Shown in pieces: positions 9,466 through 17,542 of a stretch of 64,000 nucleotides of DNA (its first letter is position 1; the number at the start of each line of letters is the position of its first letter). The position numbers were made by a program, and so were the translations under genes. The notes beneath the pieces were generated by a model, which had not been told where the DNA came from, searched no databases, and saw nothing but the letters and a program-made list of their open reading frames with translations. The stretch is from Anoxybacterium sp963668245 (GTDB taxonomy: Bacteria > Bacillota > Clostridia > Peptostreptococcales > Anaerovoracaceae): NCBI GenBank assembly GCA_963668245.2, contig OY764195.2:1488001-1552000 (forward strand), written 5' to 3'.

Positions 9466-9494
9466 TTGCAATAATAAAATATATTGATTATACT
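9466..9494 (+). promoter_or_regulatory. promoter of SIR2-domain gene
   Basis: TTGCAA (9466-9471), a 17-bp spacer and TATACT (9489-9494), 65 bases before the gene. This suggests the defence gene is transcribed independently of the integrase. Confidence 0.55.
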
Positions 9495-9558
9495 AAAATC
9501 ATTACTTATCTAGTAAAAATTTATTACAAATGTTATAAAATTATAAGGGGTGATTAAT

Positions 9559-12006
9559 TTGGAAATAAATCAAGCAATAGAAATTGCACTAAGTGGGAAA
9601 GCACTTTTGTTCTTAGGAGCTGGTTTTTCAACTGAAGCTATAAATATTAATGATAAAAATATTGGCGATGCGAAAGCCTTTAGCCGTTTTTTATGTAGTG
9701 AAATGGGATTAGACAATAATGATGATTTAAGTAGAGTGTCTAATATGTTCTTGAAAAAAAAATCTCCAATTTTTTTGGTTGAGTTATTGAAAAAAGAGTT
9801 TTCATGTAAGAGCATTGTAGATTCATATAAAGTTATAACTGACATAAACTGGAACAGAGTTTATACGACAAATTATGATGATGTTTTTGAATTCGCATCT
9901 AAACAATCTAATAAAGCATATACTTCAATAACTATAAATGAAGAACCAAGAAAATATAATAAGCGTGAAGCTATTATTCATATAAATGGATTTATTGGAA
10001 CTTTAACTCCCGATAAACTCAATAATGAATTTAAGCTTTCATCATCAAGTTACAATACGAGCCAATTTTCTAGAACTAATTGGGCAGCACTTTTTAGAAA
10101 TGATCTTAATAATGCAAAAGCAATCATTTTTATTGGTACTTCATTAAACTTTGATTTGGAATTAAAACAAATTATCAATAGTAACCCCACTTTAAAAAAC
10201 AAAATTATTTTTATCGATAGAAAATGTGATGCTATTGATGTGGATCCATTTGAATTAGATGCAAAAGAAGATTTTGGAATTGTTGAATTTATAGGCTTAG
10301 AGGAATTTGCTAGAAAAATATTAGAAGTAAGAACAACATATGAACCTAAATGTGAAAACAGTGATTTGGATTGTTTTTGTTTTTTAAATGAAAAAAATTA
10401 TAATTATTTGAAACCTAAAGTTTCTGACATATGGGATCTTCTGATTCACGGAAACTTAAACGATGATATTGTAAGAAGTAATAACGCTGATGAATTATAT
10501 TTGATTGAAAGATATGAGACTGATGAAATTATAAGTAGGATTATTGACAACAGAGTATATGTTTTAGTATTACATTCGGACTTGGGAAATGGAAAAAGTT
10601 GTTTTGTAAGAAATCTTGCTGAAAAAGCAATACCTTATGGAAGTGTATTTTTTTTAAACGGAAATAATAGTAGTGAATCCGATATTGAAATTATTGATTC
10701 ACACCCAGGAAAAAAAATAATAATTATTGAAAATTATCATGATCATTTTAAGATTATAGAATTGTTGAATAACTATATAAACGATGATTACAAGTTGATT
10801 TTCACAGCCAGAACATATATTCACGAAACGAGATTCAAAGAATTGATTTCGAAGTTTAAAGATATAGAAGTGGAAGATATTAACTTGAATTTTTTGAAGC
10901 CTTCGGATATAAATAAACTTATCCCACTGCTCGATAGAATTGAAAAATGGGAAGAATTCCATGGAAGAAGTGATACGGAAAAGAAGAAGTTGCTTTCGAA
11001 AAACTATGAATCAAAAATGTGTAACATTTTAATTGGAATGTTACAATCAAAAAATGTTCAAGAAAAGATTAATGGCATTTATGATACAATAATAAGTATT
11101 CCAAGCTTCAAAAAGTTGCTTATTGGGGTTTGCATCAATTCAATAATTGATTTAAAATTAACCAGTTACCAGTTAGTTGAAATATTAGAAATGAAGGACT
11201 TTAATACACTGGTTAAACTAAACGAAGAAGTTAGGACTCTTATAAACTGGGATGAAAACCAAATTAATATCAAATCACCAATTATTGCACAATATCTTTT
11301 ACGAAATAAAATTAGAAAGGTTGATATTATTAATACAATTAAGACGATGGTTTGCTATGCTAACGATTGTGGAATTAATGGTAACTATTATAATGTAAGC
11401 AAAAAATTGGTCTCCGTATCAAACATATGGTTACTTTTGAACCAATCCGAAAAAACCGTAAGAGATTTAGTTGTTGAATTATTTGATAATTTAAAAGACT
11501 ATTCTGTTTATAAAGATAAACCATTCTTTTGGTTACAATATGCAATAGCATGTTTGGATAATAATATTTATGATAGAGCGGAAGTATATTTTAAATTGGC
11601 TTATCAGAAAAGTGAAGAAATGCTTGGCTATTTTGATACATTTCAGATAGATACACACTATTCAAGGTTTCTTATTGAAAATTCAATAGCAAATAATATT
11701 TATTCTGAAAAAGATACCTCTTTTACAGAAGCACATAGATTATTATCTAAATCATTGAACAGTTCACTGCAAAACTATAGGTATGTATTGAAACAGCTAC
11801 CACTTTATAGGAAATACTGGAAAAAATTCAAGAGTTTACTAAACGCTAAACAGAAGAATGAATTAATTAGATCTTTTAAATATATGGTTCAAAGAATACA
11901 AGAATACGAGCAACGTAAAAACACAAATGTTGAAAGGTATCTTATAGACACTAGAAAAGAACTTCAAAGTACAATTGCTGAAATTTATGCATCAGTTGCT
12001 GAATGA
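9559..12006 (+). CDS. SIR2-domain plus P-loop NTPase, predicted anti-phage protein
   Basis: 815 aa from TTG 9559, eight bases after AAGGGG (GTG 9550 overlaps that site). Residues 1-260 form a SIR2-like domain: LFLGAGFSTEA (NAD-binding GAG-S), YTTNYDDVFE, IHINGFIG with the catalytic-type His, and IIFIGTSLNFD. Residues about 330-520 form a P-loop NTPase with Walker A-like SDLGNGKS (340-347) and KIIIIENYHD as a Walker B candidate. The C-terminal 300 residues are helical and TPR-like. SIR2-NTPase proteins of this kind (compare Avs5/SIR2-STAND and other SIR2 defence proteins) deplete NAD on phage sensing and cause abortive infection. The role here is inferred from domains and the neighbouring restriction systems. 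Confidence 0.82.
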   Translation: MEINQAIEIALSGKALLFLGAGFSTEAININDKNIGDAKAFSRFLCSEMGLDNNDDLSRVSNMFLKKKSPIFLVELLKKEFSCKSIVDSYKVITDINWNRVYTTNYDDVFEFASKQSNKAYTSITINEEPRKYNKREAIIHINGFIGTLTPDKLNNEFKLSSSSYNTSQFSRTNWAALFRNDLNNAKAIIFIGTSLNFDLELKQIINSNPTLKNKIIFIDRKCDAIDVDPFELDAKEDFGIVEFIGLEEFARKILEVRTTYEPKCENSDLDCFCFLNEKNYNYLKPKVSDIWDLLIHGNLNDDIVRSNNADELYLIERYETDEIISRIIDNRVYVLVLHSDLGNGKSCFVRNLAEKAIPYGSVFFLNGNNSSESDIEIIDSHPGKKIIIIENYHDHFKIIELLNNYINDDYKLIFTARTYIHETRFKELISKFKDIEVEDINLNFLKPSDINKLIPLLDRIEKWEEFHGRSDTEKKKLLSKNYESKMCNILIGMLQSKNVQEKINGIYDTIISIPSFKKLLIGVCINSIIDLKLTSYQLVEILEMKDFNTLVKLNEEVRTLINWDENQINIKSPIIAQYLLRNKIRKVDIINTIKTMVCYANDCGINGNYYNVSKKLVSVSNIWLLLNQSEKTVRDLVVELFDNLKDYSVYKDKPFFWLQYAIACLDNNIYDRAEVYFKLAYQKSEEMLGYFDTFQIDTHYSRFLIENSIANNIYSEKDTSFTEAHRLLSKSLNSSLQNYRYVLKQLPLYRKYWKKFKSLLNAKQKNELIRSFKYMVQRIQEYEQRKNTNVERYLIDTRKELQSTIAEIYASVAE

Positions 12007-12012
12007 TTTTAA

Positions 12013-12150
12013 TTATGTGTTGACAAGGATAGGATGCTTAGCAGTAATTCCATTAGAAAGTTTAACCAAACCTATAGGTGAATTTTCATCAATAATTAAA
12101 TTTTCTTCTTCCATATCAAGCAAAAACTTGATAATATTAATTTCGGACAT
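12013..12150 (-). CDS. 45-aa small protein, unknown
   Basis: On the minus strand an ATG at 12150 opens a 45-codon frame ending with TAA at 12013-12015. AAAGGAG lies about eight bases upstream, a strong ribosome site. The product starts MSEINIIKFLLDMEEENLII and ends in AKHPILVNT. It has an acidic helix and no signal or membrane segment. It converges on the SIR2 gene with a six-base gap. I recognise no family. Its good initiation site and balanced codon use argue for a real gene; its short length argues for caution. Confidence 0.5.
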   Translation of the reverse strand: MSEINIIKFLLDMEEENLIIDENSPIGLVKLSNGITAKHPILVNT

Positions 12151-12389
12151 AACAAAAGGCTCCTTTCAGATTATTGTTTGGTCACTTTAATCATAAAATG
12201 GAACCTAAGTTATGTCTATTTTTTTCTATCCGCCCCCCACAGAAATTACAGAGCCAAAATTTATTAAGAGAAAAACTTTTTTTATGCAATAATCATAAAT
12301 AAAAAGCAATAAAAATGAATTGTAAAGAAATTAAAATATTTTACACCAAATATTGTCTGTGATAATGTCATTATATAATATGAAGAAGT

Positions 12390-12929
12390 TTACTTTTGAA
12401 TATTTATGTCTTGAATTCCATCCCATAGCATATCTCTTCCAGAATAATTCCAGTAACGTATATCTTGTTCTATGAAGAGCCATTTAAGTGTTTTAATAAT
12501 CAAATCAGAGGGAAAACCTGCTTTAAAATTCAAGTTTCCTAAATTAGGTTCAGCTATTGATTGGCAATCATGCACCGATTTGATAATGGAAAAAAGCGTT
12601 TGATAATCGTATGGATTATCTTTAAATTTTTCTTTTAGATCATTTATAATATCGTCATGTGTGGGATAATTCCTTTTACGACCAGAGGGATTAAAGTTTG
12701 TGCGCTCAACGCAAACAATAAAATCAAAACCATTGTGTAGGTTTGCAGGGCGTCTTAAATAAATTCGACGACCATCTTCCAAAGTTTCAACGTAGTAGGT
12801 ATATCTAGAGGCTAAGGAATCTTTACCAGTACCTGGTATCTCAGTGGAAAAGGCATTGACCACAGCCATACGAATATCGTTTCGTTTTCCTGAATTATTA
12901 ATATTTAAATCACATACATATTCTGGCAT
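12390..12929 (-). CDS. restriction-locus protein, unknown
   Basis: 179 aa, third gene of the minus-strand set headed by the XRE controller, 18 bases after the nuclease gene. It contains conserved-looking segments YYVETLEDGRRIYLRRPANL, NYPTHDDIINDLKEKF and a tryptophan-rich end (LKWLFIEQDIRYWNYSGRDM). There are no membrane segments. Co-location with a PD-(D/E)xK nuclease, an XRE regulator and a methyltransferase suggests a second restriction subunit or specificity partner. I do not recognise the family, so that role is inference. Confidence 0.6.
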   Translation of the reverse strand: MPEYVCDLNINNSGKRNDIRMAVVNAFSTEIPGTGKDSLASRYTYYVETLEDGRRIYLRRPANLHNGFDFIVCVERTNFNPSGRKRNYPTHDDIINDLKEKFKDNPYDYQTLFSIIKSVHDCQSIAEPNLGNLNFKAGFPSDLIIKTLKWLFIEQDIRYWNYSGRDMLWDGIQDINIQK

Positions 12930-12947
12930 TTTTGATTACCTCCATAA

Positions 12948-13469
12948 TTATAATCCAAGTAAATCTAATGGGATTTCATTGTAAAAATAATGGCATCCAA
13001 CTTCTTTAATGTATTGAAGGGTATCTCTATATTTTGAATCTTTAAACCAATCATTAAACACATAAATAAATTCAACTTGAAAATTTAGAGGGCTAACGAG
13101 TTTTAGATATTCTAATTTTTTAAAATGACAGCTAGGAAGTTTTTCGTCAACCGAACCAGCTGTGTTTTGAAATTTCTTTTCAATAATATAAACAGTCTTA
13201 TTTTCATAATTAATGAATGCTTCATCTGGATGCCATTCTTTAGAATTATAATCTTTATAGTTGATGCCATTTGGAACAAGAAAGTATTTATATAATCGAC
13301 TTTGTGGAACAGACATACCTATTTCTATTCCATTTTGATATACATTATGATTTTGAACTTTATAGCCAGCCTTTATTAAAGCGAAATCAAGAGATGTGGT
13401 TTGCTCAAAATGTAATCCGTTGGCGTTGGTACGAGAACCTCCACCAAATATATTGGGAGATTTAGTCAT
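12948..13469 (-). CDS. PD-(D/E)xK-type restriction endonuclease
   Basis: 173 aa. An N-terminal GGGSRTNANGLHFEQTTSL has a conserved-type Glu in a helix. A core motif follows, with PDEAFINYENKTVYIIEKKF, in which D and the E-x-K of IIEKK fit the PD-(D/E)xK active site, then QNTAGSVDEKLPSCHFKKLE. This pattern is typical of type II restriction enzymes and related nucleases. It overlaps the XRE gene by eight bases, and the methyltransferase at 13955 is divergent. The recognition sequence cannot be read from the protein. Confidence 0.72.
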   Translation of the reverse strand: MTKSPNIFGGGSRTNANGLHFEQTTSLDFALIKAGYKVQNHNVYQNGIEIGMSVPQSRLYKYFLVPNGINYKDYNSKEWHPDEAFINYENKTVYIIEKKFQNTAGSVDEKLPSCHFKKLEYLKLVSPLNFQVEFIYVFNDWFKDSKYRDTLQYIKEVGCHYFYNEIPLDLLGL

Positions 13470-13707
13470 TTTTTCTTTCCTCCTTAAAGAATTCTATAAT
13501 TTCAATATCAAGTACGTTTGCAATTTGATTTAATACAGATATGGAAAGGCTCTTGTCACATTTTTTAGATTCAATTTTTGACAAGTAACTAATACTTATC
13601 TGTGCGGCATCTGCAAGTTGAATCTGTGTCATATTTGCCTGCGCTCTATAGTGTTTTATATTAGAACCAATAGCACGATAAAGATCCGTGTCTTTAGAAA
13701 ATTGCAT
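13462..13707 (-). CDS. XRE-family controller protein of restriction locus
   Basis: 81 aa from ATG 13707, eight bases after AAGGGG; GTG 13713 is a less likely start. It is a compact helix-turn-helix protein (NIKHYRAQANMTQIQLADAAQISISYLSKIES), the size and type of the C proteins that time restriction enzyme expression. It is the first gene of the minus-strand unit with the nuclease and the partner. Two palindromes TTCAC-N5-GTGAA at 13720 and 13765 are the likely binding sites, one covering its own ribosome-site region. Confidence 0.82.
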   Translation of the reverse strand: MQFSKDTDLYRAIGSNIKHYRAQANMTQIQLADAAQISISYLSKIESKKCDKSLSISVLNQIANVLDIEIIEFFKEERKND

Positions 13708-13719
13708 AGTCACACCCCT

Positions 13720-13734
13720 TTCACTATTTGTGAA
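13720..13734. promoter_or_regulatory. operator 1 of XRE controller
   Basis: Perfect dyad TTCAC-tattt-GTGAA, same half-sites and spacing as 13765-13779, centre to centre 45 bp. It lies immediately upstream of the controller gene's ribosome site on the minus strand. Confidence 0.75.
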
Positions 13735-13764
13735 TATTATCTCATGTATTACTATTTGAACAAA

Positions 13765-13779
13765 TTCACTTATAGTGAA
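13765..13779. promoter_or_regulatory. operator 2 of XRE controller
   Basis: Perfect dyad TTCAC-ttata-GTGAA in the divergent region between controller and methyltransferase genes. Two sites with one consensus fit activation-then-repression control of a restriction locus. Confidence 0.75.
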
Positions 13780-13954
13780 ATTAAGCTGTTGATTTAATTA
13801 GATAAATTAAAATAATCCTATATAAAATTTTATAGAAAGGTTATCTAAAATTAAGAAAAAGATATGTTAAATAAATAGTATTAATAAATAACCATTGATA
13901 AAATGTAAAAATATGGTAAAATTTAATTATTGATATAACAAAGGGGGGATGTTT

Positions 13955-14677
13955 ATGATTCTACATCCAAACAATTTTGAACTAGAAAAAACAACTATAT
14001 GGTCTTTTTCTGAACGGGGAAGTTGGGCAACGCACGCAGGCAATTATAGGGGGAATTGGTCGCCTTATGTGGCACGTAATTTGATTTTAAGGTACAGCAA
14101 TTCAAACGATTGGGTTTTAGATCAGTTTTTGGGCAGCGGAACAAGTTTGATTGAAGCGAAATTATTAGGAAGAAACGCTATTGGTGTTGATATTAATATG
14201 CAAGCAATAAATTTGGCAAGCTCAAATATTGAATTCAAATGTTTAAAGGAGCCGCAAATAATAATCAAATTAGCGGATGCAAAAAAATTAAATTTTATTG
14301 AAAGTGAAAGCATAGATTTGATATGTACGCATCCACCTTATTCAAATATTATTAAATATAGTGATGGAATCGAAAATGATTTATCGCTTTTGCCATATGA
14401 TGAATTTCTTAGAGCTATGTATGATGTGGCAATAGAATCATATCGTGTATTAAAAAGGCAAAAAATATGTTCGATTATGATTGGGGATATCCGTAGAAAC
14501 GGAAATGTAGTTCCTTTAGGAATGGAAGTAATGAATATATTTTTGAAAATAGGATTTAAATCAAAAGAAATTATTATAAAGCAGCAACATAATTGTCGTT
14601 CCACCCCTTATTGGAGAAACAAAAATAATAAATTTTTAATGTTAGCACATGAATATATTTTTATTTTTGAAAAGTAA
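13955..14677 (+). CDS. DNA methyltransferase (N4-C or N6-A type)
   Basis: 240 aa from ATG 13955, seven bases after AAGGGGG; ATG 13949 is too close to that site. The SAM-binding motif FLGSGTSLIEAKLLGRNAIGVDIN comes first, the catalytic motif THPPYSNIIKYS second, and the N-terminus carries WSFSERGSWATHAGNYRGNW. This motif order and the xPPY motif mark an amino-methyltransferase. The divergent nuclease and XRE controller indicate it is the protective methylase of that restriction locus. Its target base and site are unknown. Confidence 0.82.
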   Translation: MILHPNNFELEKTTIWSFSERGSWATHAGNYRGNWSPYVARNLILRYSNSNDWVLDQFLGSGTSLIEAKLLGRNAIGVDINMQAINLASSNIEFKCLKEPQIIIKLADAKKLNFIESESIDLICTHPPYSNIIKYSDGIENDLSLLPYDEFLRAMYDVAIESYRVLKRQKICSIMIGDIRRNGNVVPLGMEVMNIFLKIGFKSKEIIIKQQHNCRSTPYWRNKNNKFLMLAHEYIFIFEK

Positions 14678-14696
14678 ATATAGGTGGTTTTGTTTG

Positions 14697-14725
14697 TTGT
14701 ATTTTCTCCATATTTTACTTATAAT
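14697..14725 (+). promoter_or_regulatory. promoter of DpnII-type operon
   Basis: TTGTAT (14697-14702), a 17-bp spacer and TATAAT (14720-14725), 49 bases before dpnM. Confidence 0.6.
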
Positions 14726-14774
14726 GAGTAAATAGATAGAACTACTTAAATTAAGTCAGAATAAAGGGGATTCA

Positions 14775-15602
14775 ATGAAAAATATAATCGCAACACCTTT
14801 TGTGAAATGGGCAGGTGGGAAAAGACAACTACTAAATCATATTAAGTTGAGAATGCCTGAAAAGTACAATCAATACTTTGAGCCATTTGTAGGCGGAGGC
14901 GCTGTGTATTTTGATTTGATGCCAGAATGTGCTACTATTAGTGACATTAATAGCTCTTTAATTAATTCCTACAAAATAATTAAAGAATTTCCTGAGGTTT
15001 TTTTTGATACAATAACAACCTTTGATAACAAAATTTTAGAGGGTGGAAAAGAATATTTTTATAAAGTTAGAGAAATTTATAATGATAAGTTAATGAAGGC
15101 AGAGTTTGACGTGGAACTAGCTGCTTTGTTTGTATTTTTAAATAAACACTGCTTTAATGGATTATATAGAGTTAATGGTAAGGGATTGTTTAACGTTCCA
15201 TATAATAATAGCGTAAAAGCATCTTGCACAATGGAAAGTATAAAAGCTGTATCTGAAAGTTTACAAAAGGTAACAATTTTGGATGGGGATTTTCAAATCA
15301 CATGTAACTTCGCCCAAAAAGACGATTTTGTATTTATAGACAGCCCATATGCCCCATTGAATCCGACTTCTTTTGAATCATATACAAAAGAAGGATTTGA
15401 TATTGAGAGTCATAGAAGATTAGCAAGTGTATTTAAGGAATTAACGAATAGAGGATGTTACTGTATGCTTACCAATCACAGCACAGAACTAATTAATGAG
15501 TTGTATGCTGATTTTAACAGAGTTGAGGTTGATGTAAAGAGGATGATAAACTCTGATGCGAGCAAAAGGGTTGGTAAAGAGGTAATTATTACAAATTATT
15601 AG
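14775..15602 (+). CDS. dpnM: DpnII-type Dam methylase (GATC, N6-adenine)
   Basis: 275 aa, alpha-class D12 adenine methylase. The N-terminus is PFVKWAGGKRQLL (SAM-binding start), then FEPFVGGGAVYFDL (motif I), and the catalytic motif at residues 189-192. That motif reads DSPY instead of the usual DPPY, followed by APLNPTSFESYTKEGFD, which matches the Dam/M.DpnII type. It methylates the adenine of double-stranded GATC to protect host DNA. It is first in a three-gene operon whose order and lengths match the pneumococcal DpnII locus. The proline-to-serine change is the one oddity. Confidence 0.9.
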   Translation: MKNIIATPFVKWAGGKRQLLNHIKLRMPEKYNQYFEPFVGGGAVYFDLMPECATISDINSSLINSYKIIKEFPEVFFDTITTFDNKILEGGKEYFYKVREIYNDKLMKAEFDVELAALFVFLNKHCFNGLYRVNGKGLFNVPYNNSVKASCTMESIKAVSESLQKVTILDGDFQITCNFAQKDDFVFIDSPYAPLNPTSFESYTKEGFDIESHRRLASVFKELTNRGCYCMLTNHSTELINELYADFNRVEVDVKRMINSDASKRVGKEVIITNY

Positions 15603-15613
15603 AGGTATGAATA

Positions 15614-16402
15614 TTGGAAAAACTGCTTAGAGGTAGAATTAATGCATATTTTGAAACTGAGACGGAGCAGTTGATTTTAGGAAATTGCTTTGAAATTTTA
15701 AAAAAAGTAAAACCAGAAAGTGTGGATATGATATTTGCAGATCCTCCATATTTTTTAAGTAATAATGGAATTACTTGCCAAGCTGGTAGAATGGTTTCAG
15801 TAAATAAGGGGACTTGGGATGAAGGCAAAGACTTAAATGGTAAGCATAATTTTAATAGAAGATGGATCCGACTATGTAAAAAAGTTTTAAAACCAAATGG
15901 AACGATATGGATATCCGGAACACTCCATAATATATATTCTATTGGTATGGCCTTAGAGCAAGAAGGACTTAAAATCATAAATAATATTACATGGCAAAAA
16001 ACAAACCCTCCGCCAAATCTTGCATGCAGATGTTTTACCCATTCAACGGAAACGATACTATGGGCAAAAAAAAATGAAAAAATGGCTAAGCAGCTATTTA
16101 ACTATAAAATAATGAAAGAAATAAATGGCAGTAAACAGATGAAAGATGTGTGGACAGGCAGTCTAACAAAGCCATCAGAAAAAGAGGAAGGTAAGCATCC
16201 TACACAGAAGCCAGAATATTTGCTTGAACGGATTATATTAGCGTCAACAAAAGAAGGGGATTTAATACTAGACCCATTTTGTGGATCTGGTACTACAGGC
16301 GTAGTAGCGGTTAAGAATAATAGAAGATTTATAGGCATAGAATCTGAAGAAATGTATTTGAAAATAAGCAGCAAAAGATTGGAGAAAGCAAATGCACGTT
16401 AG
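15614..16402 (+). CDS. dpnA: DpnII-type second methylase (beta class)
   Basis: 262 aa from TTG 15614, with AGAGGT eight bases upstream overlapping the dpnM stop. It is a beta-class amino-methyltransferase: catalytic FADPPYFLSNNGIT near the N-terminus, then SAM motif LILDPFCGSGTTGVVAVKNNRRFIGIE near the C-terminus. Length and motifs match DpnA of the DpnII system (268 aa), which can methylate GATC in single-stranded DNA and so protects incoming plasmids. It overlaps the nuclease gene by 11 bases. Confidence 0.92.
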   Translation: MEKLLRGRINAYFETETEQLILGNCFEILKKVKPESVDMIFADPPYFLSNNGITCQAGRMVSVNKGTWDEGKDLNGKHNFNRRWIRLCKKVLKPNGTIWISGTLHNIYSIGMALEQEGLKIINNITWQKTNPPPNLACRCFTHSTETILWAKKNEKMAKQLFNYKIMKEINGSKQMKDVWTGSLTKPSEKEEGKHPTQKPEYLLERIILASTKEGDLILDPFCGSGTTGVVAVKNNRRFIGIESEEMYLKISSKRLEKANAR

Positions 16403-17255
16403 AAACTTTGATGAATGGTTAAGTAAATTTAGGGCAAGCATATCGAGTTATGATTACTACATAGATTTTGATAAGGTTGTAAGGAACGTAGATGCAATTA
16501 AAATAGAATTAAATATTCTTAATACACTTATTGGATCTAAAAATATAGAATCAGAGTTTTTCGATATTACTGCAAAGTATCCTGAAACATTAAAGTGTAT
16601 ACCTTTATTACTTGCAGTAAGAGGAAACGAAATTTATGCACAAGATGAAGATGGTGCATTTTTATATAATTTTAGAAATAAAAACTATGATACTAAACAG
16701 TACATAATTTTCATGAGGAAAACAGGATTATTTAATATTATAGAGAATCATTTGGTGAATAACCTTGTTGATTATGCGTTAGGGATTGAAACAGGATTAG
16801 ATTCTAATGGCCGTAAAAACAGAGGTGGGCATCAAATGGAAGAGCTAGTAGAAAAGTATATCAAAGCAGCTGGGCTTGAAAAAAATAAAACATACTACAA
16901 AGAGATGAATTTGGCTGAGGTGGAAAAGAAGTGGGGAATTGATTTGTCAGAGATTTCTAATGCAGGGAAGACCGTAAAAAGATTTGATTTTGTAATAAAA
17001 ACAGATAACATGATCTATGGCTGTGAAACAAATTTTTATGGTGGTGGCGGATCTAAGCTTAATGAAACAGCTAGAAGCTATAAAATGTTATCTAAAGAGG
17101 CAGATCAGATAGATGGATTTACATTTGTTTGGTTTACAGATGGAATCGGGTGGAAGAGTGCTCGAGGAAATCTTAGAGAAACATTTGAAGTTATGGAACA
17201 TGTTTATAGCATTGATGATATGGAACAGGGGATAATGAATAAAATATTTGAATAG
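16392..17255 (+). CDS. dpnB: DpnII-type restriction endonuclease (GATC)
   Basis: 287 aa, matching the 288-aa R.DpnII. Landmarks are ALGIETGLDSNGRKNRGGH, then KRFDFVIKTDNMIYGCETNFYGGGGSKLNE, in which D and E-x-N fit the variant nuclease core of the DpnII family, and WFTDGIGWKSARGNL. It cuts unmethylated GATC. It is the last gene of dpnM-dpnA-dpnB and the last gene before the right end of the element. Confidence 0.92.
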   Translation: MHVRNFDEWLSKFRASISSYDYYIDFDKVVRNVDAIKIELNILNTLIGSKNIESEFFDITAKYPETLKCIPLLLAVRGNEIYAQDEDGAFLYNFRNKNYDTKQYIIFMRKTGLFNIIENHLVNNLVDYALGIETGLDSNGRKNRGGHQMEELVEKYIKAAGLEKNKTYYKEMNLAEVEKKWGIDLSEISNAGKTVKRFDFVIKTDNMIYGCETNFYGGGGSKLNETARSYKMLSKEADQIDGFTFVWFTDGIGWKSARGNLRETFEVMEHVYSIDDMEQGIMNKIFE

Positions 17256-17323
17256 AATAAAGAAGTTAAAAACCATATAAGTTTTTGAATTGCTAACACA
17301 AAGAATTGATAGTTCCAAATTAA

Positions 17324-17342
17324 ACGCACATTTTACGCACAA
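17324..17342 (+). repeat. right-end copy of putative integrase arm site
   Basis: The 19-mer ACGCACATTTTACGCACAA matches 3831-3849 at 17 of 19 positions in the same orientation. It lies 116 bases inside attR, and the left copy is 64 bases inside attL. Paired repeats inside element ends are typical arm-type binding sites of Tn916-like integrases. Confidence 0.55.
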
Positions 17343-17457
17343 AGATATAAAAAAGTAGATTATAGTACGATAAATTATAAAAAGATTAAGATATAAAAAT
17401 GCTTGTTTTTCAAAGGATACGGCAAATTATGTAAAGATACAACAAGTGTTTCCTATA

Positions 17458-17503
17458 GCTCATAACCCAAAGGTCTAAGGTTCAAATCCTTACCCCGCAA
17501 CCA
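17458..17503 (+). repeat. attR: 46-bp duplicate of tRNA-fMet 3' end
   Basis: Exact copy of 3722-3767. No acceptor or D arm lies upstream (the preceding bases are AT-rich), so this is not a functional tRNA gene but the displaced 3' end of the original chromosomal gene. Confidence 0.95.
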
Positions 17504-17511
17504 TAACAATT

Positions 17512-17542
17512 ACTTGCAATTTTAACGATTGCAAGTTTTTTT
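17512..17542 (+). terminator. original tRNA-operon terminator
   Basis: ACTTGCAAT (17512-17520) pairs with ATTGCAAGT (17528-17536), followed by seven T. It sits just past attR and was presumably the terminator of the tRNA operon before insertion. Confidence 0.8.

Noticed and set aside
11975..12190. Plus-strand 71-codon frame after the SIR2 gene
   Set aside because: It overlaps the SIR2 stop in another frame without a ribosome site; the minus-strand 45-codon frame over the same bases has a much better start.
17458..17503. A second tRNA-fMet gene at the right end of the element
   Set aside because: Only the 3' 46 bases are present; the upstream acceptor and D-arm sequence is missing, so it is an att repeat.
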